Assembly: GCA_036509255.1 (NCBI GenBank)
Contig: DATCFY010000106.1
Coordinates: 21,569-85,568 of the forward strand
Source of the DNA: RYN-230 sp036509255
GTDB taxonomy: Bacteria > Actinomycetota > Actinomycetes > Streptosporangiales > Streptosporangiaceae
Reading direction: 5' to 3'
DNA length: 64,000 bases
The notes under the pieces were generated by a model. It was not told the origin of the DNA. It searched no databases and was given only the letters and a program-made list of their open reading frames with translations. Made by a program: the position numbers and the translations under genes. Below, one piece after another: positions 16,669 through 24,095 of this stretch (position 1 is its first letter; every line of letters starts with the position of its first letter).

Positions 16669-18177
16669 ATGTCGGCCCAAACCCTCGACCGCCAGCCCCC
16701 CCACCACGGGCACGAGCCCGGGCACCGCAGCCTCACCCCGCTGCTCGCGGTGACCGGCGCCGCCTTGGTGTTCACGGTCCTGCTCGTCCTGGTCCGCCTG
16801 CAGTGGCGCCCCCTGGAGTCCGTCGACCACGGCGCCGCCGCCCGGATCAACGGGCTCGTCGCCGGGCACGCCGCTCTTGTCTCGGTGGTGAAGGCGGTCA
16901 CCTGGCTGGGCAGCGACGGCGTGCTGTGGACGGTGATCGGGGTCTCGGCGGTCTTCCTGGCCTTCCGGCGCCGCTGGCGCCTGGTCCTGTACCTACTGGT
17001 CACCGGCGCGGGCGCGCTGGTCATGGACCCGATCCTGAAGGACCTCGTCGGCCGGCTGCGCCCGGTGGTGGCGCACCCGATCGCGCATGGCGGCGGGAAC
17101 AGCTTCCCCAGCGGCCACTCGCTCGGCTCGATCGTCTGCTACGGAGCGGTGCTGCTGGTCTTCACGCCTATGACCCGCGGCCGCTGGCGGACCGCGCTGC
17201 GCGCCGTGATTGTCACGCTGGTCGCGCTGATCGGGATCAGCCGGATCCTGCTCGGCGTGCACTACCTGTCGGATGTGCTCGGCGGCTGGACCCTGGGCAT
17301 CACCTGGCTCGGCCTCACCGCGTTCGCGTTCGAACTGACCCGGCGGGCCGAAGACCAGCCCGTCACCGACCCGCTGGCCGAGGGACTGGAACCTGAGGCC
17401 CGCAACGATCTCGACCGAGCTCATAGCAACCCAGCCCAGCCGGAGACCCCCGTGAACAGATCCGCTGCCCGTTCCCATGCCCGTATCGCCGCCGGAGTCG
17501 TAGTCGCCTGGGTGCTGATCCTCGGCGTCATCGTCGGCTTCGGCGAGCTGGTCGTGAAGTACAGCCACAACAAATGGCTGGGGGACACGGCGATCCCGCG
17601 CTGGTTCGCCGCGCACCGCACGCCGACCCTCAACCAGTGGAGTAACGACGTCAGCGTGGCCTGCGCCACGACCGGGATCCTCATCGTGGCCGTCGCCGCG
17701 TGCGTGATCTTCCTGGCCGTCACCCGGCACTGGCGGCCGGTCATCTTCATCGCGGTCGTGATGTTCGGCGAGCTGGCCGCGTTCCTCGCCGCGGCCGCGG
17801 TGGTCAAGCGGCCCCGGCCCTACGTGCACCACCTCGACCACCACCTCCCCACCTCGGCCTACCCATCGGGCCACGTGGCCGCCACCACCTGCCTCTACGT
17901 CGCGATCGCCATCCTGGTCATGGGACACACCAGGGGCTGGTGGCGGTGGCTGTTCGTGGCCCTGGCGGTCGTGATGCCGGTAGCCATCGCGCTGTCCCGG
18001 ATGTACCGCGGCGAGCACCACCCGACCGACGTGCTCGGCAGCCTGATCTTCGCCGCGCTGTGGCTGACCGCGACGACGCTGCTGATCAAGCCGAACGCGG
18101 AACTGCCCAGCCGGTCGCCGGGGACGGTGGGCGCGAAGGTCCGCTCATTCACCGGGCGGGCGGTTTCGCGGGCCTAG
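16669..18177 (+). CDS. Double PAP2-type membrane phosphatase
   Basis: The product of about 502 residues holds two complete PAP2 (lipid phosphatase) domains. Copy one has KDLVGRLRPV, the PSGHSLGS motif and SRILLGVHYLSDVLGG. Copy two has VKRPRPYVHH, SAYPSGHVAATT and SRMYRGEHHPTDVLGS. Each carries the Arg, His and His-Asp residues needed for catalysis, and each sits among about five helices. A linker near residues 225-275 joins them. Such enzymes dephosphorylate undecaprenyl pyrophosphate or other lipid phosphates at the outer face. The start was set at ATG 16669 with GGAGGG 12 bases upstream; ATG 16633 is the alternative. It lies just after the glycan cluster and could recycle its lipid carrier. 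Confidence 0.88.
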   Translation: MSAQTLDRQPPHHGHEPGHRSLTPLLAVTGAALVFTVLLVLVRLQWRPLESVDHGAAARINGLVAGHAALVSVVKAVTWLGSDGVLWTVIGVSAVFLAFRRRWRLVLYLLVTGAGALVMDPILKDLVGRLRPVVAHPIAHGGGNSFPSGHSLGSIVCYGAVLLVFTPMTRGRWRTALRAVIVTLVALIGISRILLGVHYLSDVLGGWTLGITWLGLTAFAFELTRRAEDQPVTDPLAEGLEPEARNDLDRAHSNPAQPETPVNRSAARSHARIAAGVVVAWVLILGVIVGFGELVVKYSHNKWLGDTAIPRWFAAHRTPTLNQWSNDVSVACATTGILIVAVAACVIFLAVTRHWRPVIFIAVVMFGELAAFLAAAAVVKRPRPYVHHLDHHLPTSAYPSGHVAATTCLYVAIAILVMGHTRGWWRWLFVALAVVMPVAIALSRMYRGEHHPTDVLGSLIFAALWLTATTLLIKPNAELPSRSPGTVGAKVRSFTGRAVSRA

Positions 18178-18219
18178 GACCGGGCAGCCGCACGGTAACA
18201 ACCTTGAAGGAGGTGTTCC

Positions 18220-18630
18220 ATGACCGATTCCGAGGACGCCCGGCGCGTCGAGATCAAGGACGGCGATGAGACCGTGGCCGCGGCCGAGGTCTCGCAGCGG
18301 CCGGGCGGGACCACCCGCGCGTCGCTGCACGCCACATCCGGGCACGTCGCCCCTGGTCACCGGGCTGACCTGGTGGACGCGGTCGTGGACCTGCCCGAGG
18401 TTCAGGCGAGCAGCCGCCTGGAGGCCACGATCCCGCTCGGTGACGCCGAGACCCTGGACCGCCTGCGGGAGCGGACCGAGGAGACGGCCAGCCGGGCGGC
18501 GGGCTCCACCGCGCTGGTGGACGCGAGCCTGCCGGGCGACAAAGACCGCCGCAACGAAGACCCCGCCCGCCAGCCCGGCCGGGACCCAGCTGTAGACCAG
18601 CCGCCGGACGGGGAAACACCAGGAGCGTAA
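18220..18630 (+). CDS. Small acidic hypothetical protein
   Basis: This 136-residue soluble protein is rich in Asp, Glu, Arg and Ala. The N-terminal part (residues 8-85) looks folded: RRVEIKDGDETVAAAEVS, then ASLHATSGHVAPGHRADLVDAVVD, then RLEATIPLGDAETLDRLRER. This pattern resembles a GNAT-like or small alpha/beta core but is not assignable. The last 50 residues are low-complexity and probably disordered. A strong AAGGAGG at 18207-18213 stands seven bases before the ATG. Its stop is six bases before the DUF72 start, so the two are probably one transcript. Function unknown. Confidence 0.75.
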   Translation: MTDSEDARRVEIKDGDETVAAAEVSQRPGGTTRASLHATSGHVAPGHRADLVDAVVDLPEVQASSRLEATIPLGDAETLDRLRERTEETASRAAGSTALVDASLPGDKDRRNEDPARQPGRDPAVDQPPDGETPGA

Positions 18631-18636
18631 GCCCGG

Positions 18637-19377
18637 GTGACCATCAGGATCGGGACGTCGGGGTGGAGCTATGCCCACTGGGAGCCGGAGCTGTACCCGC
18701 CCGGGCTGCCCGCCGCCGCCCGGCTCGACCGCTACGCGGCCACGTTCGGCACGGCCGAGCTGAACAGCAGCTTCTACCGCTGGCCCCGGCCCGATACGTT
18801 CCGTTATTGGAGAAAGAAATTGCCTGCGGGGTTCTGCCTGTCCGTCAAGGCGCCCCGCGGGCTGACCCACGGGCGGAAACTGTATGGCCCGGAAACCTGG
18901 CTCCGGCGGATCGGCGCGGGCTGGCACGAGCTGGGCGATAAACGGGCCGTGCTGCTGGCCCAGCTCGGCCCGGCCCAGGCCCGCGACGACGCGCGGCTGG
19001 CCTATTTCCTGTCGCTGGTCCCAGAATGGATGCGGGTCGCGGTCGAGTTCCGCCATTCCAGCTGGCATTGCGAGGAGGTCTTCGCCCTGCTGGAAGCGCA
19101 CCGGGCGGCTTATTGCGTGATGAGCGGCGCGCACCTGCCGTGCGTTCTGCGGGCCACTGCGGAGTTCGTCTATGTGCGGCTGCACGGCCCTGATCACCAG
19201 CATCTGTACGCGGGCTCCTATAACGGCGCCGATCTGTCCTGGTGGGCGGCCCGGATCCGGGAATGGGACGCGGCCGGCCGCGACGTTTTCGCCTACTTCA
19301 ACAACGACGGCCAGGCGAATGCCGTGCGGGATGCCCGCGCGTTGCGCCAGGTGCTGGGCCAGCAGGCGGCCTGGTGA
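18637..19377 (+). CDS. DUF72 family protein (YecE-like)
   Basis: The 246-residue protein is a TIM-barrel DUF72 member. It begins IRIGTSGWSYAHWEPELYPP and carries NSSFYRWPRPDTFRYWRKKL near residue 48, FCLSVKAPRGLTH near 68, VAVEFRHSSWHCEEVF near 130, then YVRLHGPD and the C-terminal VFAYFNNDGQANAVRDA. These blocks define the family. The biochemical role is unproven; the fold resembles metal-dependent endonuclease or isomerase barrels. GTG 18637 is taken as the start. The gene ends inside the stem of a terminator hairpin. Confidence 0.92.
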   Translation: MTIRIGTSGWSYAHWEPELYPPGLPAAARLDRYAATFGTAELNSSFYRWPRPDTFRYWRKKLPAGFCLSVKAPRGLTHGRKLYGPETWLRRIGAGWHELGDKRAVLLAQLGPAQARDDARLAYFLSLVPEWMRVAVEFRHSSWHCEEVFALLEAHRAAYCVMSGAHLPCVLRATAEFVYVRLHGPDHQHLYAGSYNGADLSWWAARIREWDAAGRDVFAYFNNDGQANAVRDARALRQVLGQQAAW

Positions 19378-19405
19378 ATGTTCCCGGCGCGCGGCCGGGA
19401 ACATT
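19377..19405 (+). terminator. 12-bp hairpin terminator after the DUF72 gene
   Basis: AATGTTCCCGGC at 19377-19388 pairs perfectly with GCCGGGAACATT at 19394-19405 around a GCGCG loop. It begins at the last base of the stop codon and separates this unit from the helicase gene. Confidence 0.75.
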
Positions 19406-19431
19406 AACCGGGCCGCTAGCATTTAATATTT

Positions 19432-21930
19432 GTGACCCTCACCGACCTTCTCCCGGCTGACCCTGCGCCCGACGCGGTCTTCGACGCGTTCGCCGGCTGG
19501 GCCAAGGAGCAGGGGCTGGCTCTCTACCCGCACCAGGAAGAGGCCCTCATCGAGGTGGTGTCCGGGGCCAACGTTATCCTGTCCACCCCGACCGGCTCAG
19601 GCAAGAGCCTGGTCGCTACCGGCGCTCACTTCGCGGCGCTCGCCGAGGGGCGCCGGTCTTTCTACACCGCGCCGATCAAGGCCCTGGTGTCGGAGAAATT
19701 CTTCGCGCTGTGCGCCGCGTTCGGCCCGGCCAGCGTCGGCATGATGACCGGCGACGCCAGCGTCAACGCCGCCGCGCCCATCATCTGCTGCACCGCCGAG
19801 GTGCTGGCCAGCATCGCGCTGCGGGACGGCGCCGACGCCGACGTCGGCCAGGTGGTGATGGACGAGTTCCACTTCTACGCCGACCCCGACCGGGGCTGGG
19901 CCTGGCAGGTGCCGATCATCGAGCTGCCCCGGGTCCAGTTCGTGCTGATGTCGGCGACCCTGGGCGACGTCACCCGGTTCGAGGCCGACCTGACCCGGCG
20001 TACCGGGCGGCCGACCGCGGTCGTCCAGTCCGCCGAACGCCCGGTGCCGCTCACCTACAGCTACGTGACCACCCCGCTGCACGAGACCCTGGAAGAGCTG
20101 CTCAGCACCCACCAGGCCCCTATCTACGTGGTCCACTTCACCCAGGCCGCCGCCCTGGAGCAGGCCCAGGCGCTGATGAGCGTGAACGTCTGCACCCGCG
20201 CGGAGAAGGACGAGATCGCCGCGCTGATCGGCGGCTTCCGGTTCACCGCCGGGTTCGGGAAGACCCTGTCCCGGCTGGTCCGGCACGGGATCGGCGTCCA
20301 TCACGCCGGGATGCTGCCCAAGTACCGGCGGCTGGTGGAGACCCTGGCCCAGGCTGGGCTGCTGAAGGTCATCTGCGGCACCGACACCCTCGGCGTCGGG
20401 ATCAACGTGCCGATCCGCACGGTCCTGTTCACCGCCATGTCCAAGTACGACGGGTCGAAGACCCGGCTGCTCCAGGCCCGTGAGTTCCACCAGATCGCGG
20501 GCCGGGCCGGCCGGGCGGGCTTCGACACCATCGGCCGGGTGGTGGTGCAGGCCCCCGAGCACGTGGTGGAGAACGAGCGCCTGCTGGCCAAGGCGGGCGA
20601 CGACCCGAAGAAGCGGCGCAAGGTGGTCCGCAAGAAGCCGCCGGAGGGGTTCATCGCCTGGGGGCAGCCGACCTACGAGCGGCTGGTCGCCGCCGACCCC
20701 GAGCCGCTCACGTCCAGCTTCAAGGTCACCCACGCCATGCTGCTGAACGTGATCAGCCGGCCGGGTGACGCGTTCACCGCGATGCGGCACCTGCTGACCG
20801 ACAACCACGAGGACCGGGCCGCCCAGCGCCGGCACATCCACCAGGCCATCGCCATCTACCGGGCGCTGCGGGCCGGGGGAGTGGTGGAAGAGCTGGACGA
20901 GCCGGACGCTGACGGGCGCCGGGCGCGGCTCACCGTGGACCTCCAGTTCGACTTCGCGCTGAACCAGCCGCTGTCCCCGCTGGCCCTGGCCGCGATCGAA
21001 CTCCTGGACCGCGAGTCGCCCAGTTACCCGCTCGATGTGGTCTCCATCATCGAATCGACCCTGGACAACCCCCGGACGGTGATCTCCGCCCAGCTGTTCA
21101 AGGCCCGCGGTGAGGCGGTCGCGCAGATGAAGGCCGACGGCGTCGACTACGACACCCGGATGGACCTGCTGGACTCGGTCACTCATCCGAAGCCGCTGGC
21201 CGACCTGCTCGAGGCCGCGTACGACATGTACCGCCGGGGCCATCCGTGGGTCGCCGACTACGCGTTCGCCCCCAAGTCCGTGGTGCGCGACATGTACGAG
21301 CGGGCCATGACGTTCGTGGAGTACGTCGGTTTCTACGGCTTGTCCCGCTCGGAGGGCCTGGTGCTGCGCTACCTGGCCGACGCGTACAAGGCGCTGCGGA
21401 ACACCGTCCCGGACGAGGCCAAGACGGAGGAACTCACCGACCTTATCGAGTGGCTCGGTGAGCTGGTCCGCCAGGTCGACTCCAGCCTGCTGGATGAGTG
21501 GGAGCAGCTGCGTGACCCGTCCGGCGTCCTGGTCAGCCAGGTGGAGACGGGGCCGCCGGCGGTGACCCGCAACGTCCGCGCCTTCCGGGTCCTGGTCCGC
21601 AACGCGCTGTTCCGCCGGGCCGAGCTGGCCGCGCTCGGCCACTACGCCGAACTCGGCGAGCTGGACTCCGGCGACGGCTGGGACGCCGACGCGTGGGAGG
21701 CGGCGATCGAGCCGTACTTCGATGTGCACGACGAGATCGGCACCGGGCCGGACGCCCGCGGGCCGGCCCTCCTCATCCTCGAGGAGGGCCCGCAGGCCTG
21801 GACGCTCCGGCAGATCTTCGACGACCCGGCCGGGGACCACGACTGGGGCATCTCGGCCGAGGTAGACCTGGCCGCCTCCGGGGAGGCCGGCCACGCGGTG
21901 CTGCGGATCACGGACGTGGGCCAGCTCTAG
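19432..21930 (+). CDS. DEAD/DEAH-box helicase with DUF3516 C-terminal domain
   Basis: The 832-residue superfamily 2 helicase has Walker A TPTGSGKSLVATGAHF near residue 53, box II MDEFHFYADPDRGW near 143, SATLGDVTRFE (motif III), GTDTLGVGINVPIRT (motif V) and QIAGRAGRAGFDT (motif VI) near 363. The C-terminal half is the actinobacterial DUF3516 domain, as in SUPV3L1/Ski2-like RNA helicases of Mycobacterium and Streptomyces. It is expected to unwind RNA during decay or processing. GTG 19432 lacks a Shine-Dalgarno, but TAGCAT lies at 19417-19422, so the mRNA may be nearly leaderless. Confidence 0.93.
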   Translation: MTLTDLLPADPAPDAVFDAFAGWAKEQGLALYPHQEEALIEVVSGANVILSTPTGSGKSLVATGAHFAALAEGRRSFYTAPIKALVSEKFFALCAAFGPASVGMMTGDASVNAAAPIICCTAEVLASIALRDGADADVGQVVMDEFHFYADPDRGWAWQVPIIELPRVQFVLMSATLGDVTRFEADLTRRTGRPTAVVQSAERPVPLTYSYVTTPLHETLEELLSTHQAPIYVVHFTQAAALEQAQALMSVNVCTRAEKDEIAALIGGFRFTAGFGKTLSRLVRHGIGVHHAGMLPKYRRLVETLAQAGLLKVICGTDTLGVGINVPIRTVLFTAMSKYDGSKTRLLQAREFHQIAGRAGRAGFDTIGRVVVQAPEHVVENERLLAKAGDDPKKRRKVVRKKPPEGFIAWGQPTYERLVAADPEPLTSSFKVTHAMLLNVISRPGDAFTAMRHLLTDNHEDRAAQRRHIHQAIAIYRALRAGGVVEELDEPDADGRRARLTVDLQFDFALNQPLSPLALAAIELLDRESPSYPLDVVSIIESTLDNPRTVISAQLFKARGEAVAQMKADGVDYDTRMDLLDSVTHPKPLADLLEAAYDMYRRGHPWVADYAFAPKSVVRDMYERAMTFVEYVGFYGLSRSEGLVLRYLADAYKALRNTVPDEAKTEELTDLIEWLGELVRQVDSSLLDEWEQLRDPSGVLVSQVETGPPAVTRNVRAFRVLVRNALFRRAELAALGHYAELGELDSGDGWDADAWEAAIEPYFDVHDEIGTGPDARGPALLILEEGPQAWTLRQIFDDPAGDHDWGISAEVDLAASGEAGHAVLRITDVGQL

Positions 21931-21936
21931 GCTCAG

Positions 21937-22548
21937 CTACCTGGAGCCTCCGGCCGGCCCGAACGCCCCGGCCAGCCCGCTCACCGCGGCGCCGATCAGC
22001 CGCTCGAGGTCGGGATCGGCGCCGGCCAGCCACTGCTCGCAGGCCGCCACGGACAGGCCCTGGACCGCGTAGCCCAGGGTGACCGGGAGCAGCGAGTCGG
22101 GCGGCTGCCCGGTCCGCTGGGCCACGAACTCCGCGATCACCTGCCGCCAGGCGGCGTAACGCAGCGTGGAGTGGGCCTGTAACGCGGGTACCCGCAGGAT
22201 CAGCTCCAGCCGCCGGCGCTGCCAGGCCTCCTCGCCCGGCCCGGCCTCGTGGAAGCTGATGACGCCGAGCCGGATCGCCTCGGCCAGCGAGGTCTGCGGC
22301 GGGCAGCCCGCCAGGCGGGCGCGCATCCGCTCCAGCCGTTCCTCGAATCCGCCCCAGGGCACGTCGTTCTTCGAGGCGAAGTACCGGAAGAACGTGCGCC
22401 ACCCGATGCCGGCCGCGCGGGCGATGTCCCCGATCGTGGTCCCTGCGAAGCCCTGCCGGTCGAACAACCCGAACGCCACCTGCTCAAGCTCGGCGCGTGT
22501 GGTGATCCGCCTGCGGCCGACGGGCGCGGGAGAACTGTCCCGCGACAC
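21937..22548 (-). CDS. TetR-family regulator resembling mycofactocin-system MftR
   Basis: The 203-residue protein has an N-terminal TetR helix-turn-helix: TIGDIARAAGIGWRTFFRYF near residues 38-57, followed by ASKNDVPWGGFEERLERM. The phrase KNDVPWG and the later RLELILRVPALQAHSTLRYA are features I associate with MftR, the regulator of mycofactocin biosynthesis genes in actinobacteria. No mftA-F genes occur in this window, so either the cluster is elsewhere or the protein regulates other dehydrogenases. It is convergent with the helicase gene, with only six bases between the two stop codons. Confidence 0.8.
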   Translation of the reverse strand: MSRDSSPAPVGRRRITTRAELEQVAFGLFDRQGFAGTTIGDIARAAGIGWRTFFRYFASKNDVPWGGFEERLERMRARLAGCPPQTSLAEAIRLGVISFHEAGPGEEAWQRRRLELILRVPALQAHSTLRYAAWRQVIAEFVAQRTGQPPDSLLPVTLGYAVQGLSVAACEQWLAGADPDLERLIGAAVSGLAGAFGPAGGSR

Positions 22549-22904
22549 CTGACCATCACCCCTTCTCGTGTCGCCGCTGTCCGCCGCCCGCTCACGACTT
22601 CCCCGTAGCGCTGGCCGCTCGCACCGCGGGTCCCGCGCGGTGCTCCCCGTCCCCTAATTCCCGATGCCCTGATTCCCCAGGCCCAGGGCACGTGTGCCGC
22701 CAGCGAGACGAGCATCCCACGACCGGGGGCGGGATGCGGCAAATCGGGCGCAGCGGCGGCGACACGCGGACGGGACCGGGATCACCGAGGATGTCGCAAC
22801 GGTCCGGCATTATGGCGAGCGTCACGATCCCACCGATCCGCCGGCCCGGCCGGCGCGGGCCAGCCAGCACGACCGGCTAACACGGGGGAGTTCACGGCGG
22901 TGCG
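22549..22904. other. 356-base divergent intergenic region
   Basis: This lies between the divergent TetR-type gene and sbcD. The short open frames inside it have no protein-like composition. I saw no clear palindrome with convincing symmetry, so the TetR operator, if present, is not identified. A G-rich tract (GGGGGAG near 22884) precedes sbcD but is too far upstream to be an ideal ribosome site. Confidence 0.5.
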
Positions 22905-24095
22905 ATGCGACTGATCCACACCTCGGACTGGCATCTGGGACGCACGCTGCACGGCGAGAACCTGCTGCCCTACCAGGACGGCTTCCTGCGCTGGCTGCTC
23001 GACGAGGCGGTCCGCCAGCGGGCCGGTGCCGTCGTGGTCGCCGGGGACATTTACGACCGCGCCGTCCCGCCGCTCGACGCCGTCCGGCTGCTCGACGCGG
23101 TCCTGCTGCGCTTTGCCCAGGCTGGCATCCCGGTGATCCTGACCAGCGGGAATCATGACTCTGCCGTCCGGCTGGGCTTTGGCGCCGGCCTCAGCGAGGC
23201 GGCCGGGATCCACCTGCGTACCTCGGTGGGCGACCTGGCCCGGCCGGTGCTGCTGGCGGACGAGCATGGCCCGGTGGCCGTCTACGGCGTCCCCTACCTG
23301 CTGCCCGATGCGGTCATGGCGGAACTCGGCGTCCGGACCCGGACGCACCAGGCGGTGCTGGCCGAGGCGGCCCGGCTGATCAGGGCGGACGCCGCCACCC
23401 GTGGCATCGCCCGCACCGTGGTCGCCGCGCATGCCTTCGTCACCGGCGGGCAGCCCGCCGAATCCGAACGCGACATCCGGGTCGGCGGCGTGGCGGACGT
23501 GCCGGCCGCCGTGTTCGCCGGGTTCAGCTACGTGGCTCTCGGCCACCTGCACGGCGCGCAGCGGGCCGGGCCGGACCCGGAGATCCGGTACTCCGGCTCG
23601 CCACTGGCGTTCTCGTTCTCCGAGAAGGACCACGTCAAGTCGGTCACGCTGGCCGAGATTGACGCGGCGGGCCAGGTGCGCACCACCCTGCTGCCTGCGC
23701 CCGTGCCCCGGCCGCTGCGGGAGGTGCGCGGTACCCTCGACAATCTGCTGGCCCGTGCTGACAAACACGGGGCTGACCAGCACGGGGCGGACTCTGGTCT
23801 GGCTGATCTGGCCGGCGCCTGGGTCAAGGTGGTGCTGACCGACACCGTGCGGCCTTCCGCCCCGATGGAGCGGCTCCGCGAGAAGTGGCCGCACACACTG
23901 ATCCTGGACTTCGCGCCAGAGGGGCAGCTGACCAGCTCCGACGCCGACCTGGAGCGGCTGGCCTCGGCAACCGACCCGGTCGAGATCTGCTGCATGTTCG
24001 TGGACTTCACCAGCGGCGGCCCGGCCGACGGCGCGCACCGCGCGGTGCTCCGCGCCGCTGTCGAGGCGGCGCAGCACGCCGAATCGGCCGCCTGA
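22905..24095 (+). CDS. sbcD: SbcCD exonuclease subunit D (Mre11-like)
   Basis: The 396-residue nuclease subunit carries the Mre11/SbcD phosphoesterase motifs in order: HTSDWHLGRTLHG (5-17), VVAGDIYDRAVPP near 47, LTSGNHDSAVRL near 82, AHAFVTGG near 170, and VALGHLHGAQ with SGSPLAFSFSE near 205-230. These bind two manganese ions. With SbcC it cleaves DNA hairpins and protein-blocked ends during replication and repair. The stop codon overlaps the sbcC start by one base (TGATG), so the subunits are co-translated. The C-terminal capping domain is normal in length. Confidence 0.96.
   Translation: MRLIHTSDWHLGRTLHGENLLPYQDGFLRWLLDEAVRQRAGAVVVAGDIYDRAVPPLDAVRLLDAVLLRFAQAGIPVILTSGNHDSAVRLGFGAGLSEAAGIHLRTSVGDLARPVLLADEHGPVAVYGVPYLLPDAVMAELGVRTRTHQAVLAEAARLIRADAATRGIARTVVAAHAFVTGGQPAESERDIRVGGVADVPAAVFAGFSYVALGHLHGAQRAGPDPEIRYSGSPLAFSFSEKDHVKSVTLAEIDAAGQVRTTLLPAPVPRPLREVRGTLDNLLARADKHGADQHGADSGLADLAGAWVKVVLTDTVRPSAPMERLREKWPHTLILDFAPEGQLTSSDADLERLASATDPVEICCMFVDFTSGGPADGAHRAVLRAAVEAAQHAESAA

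Noticed and set aside
19597..21894. 765-codon frame antisense to the helicase
   Set aside because: The sense strand carries all helicase motifs; the antisense product has low-complexity composition.
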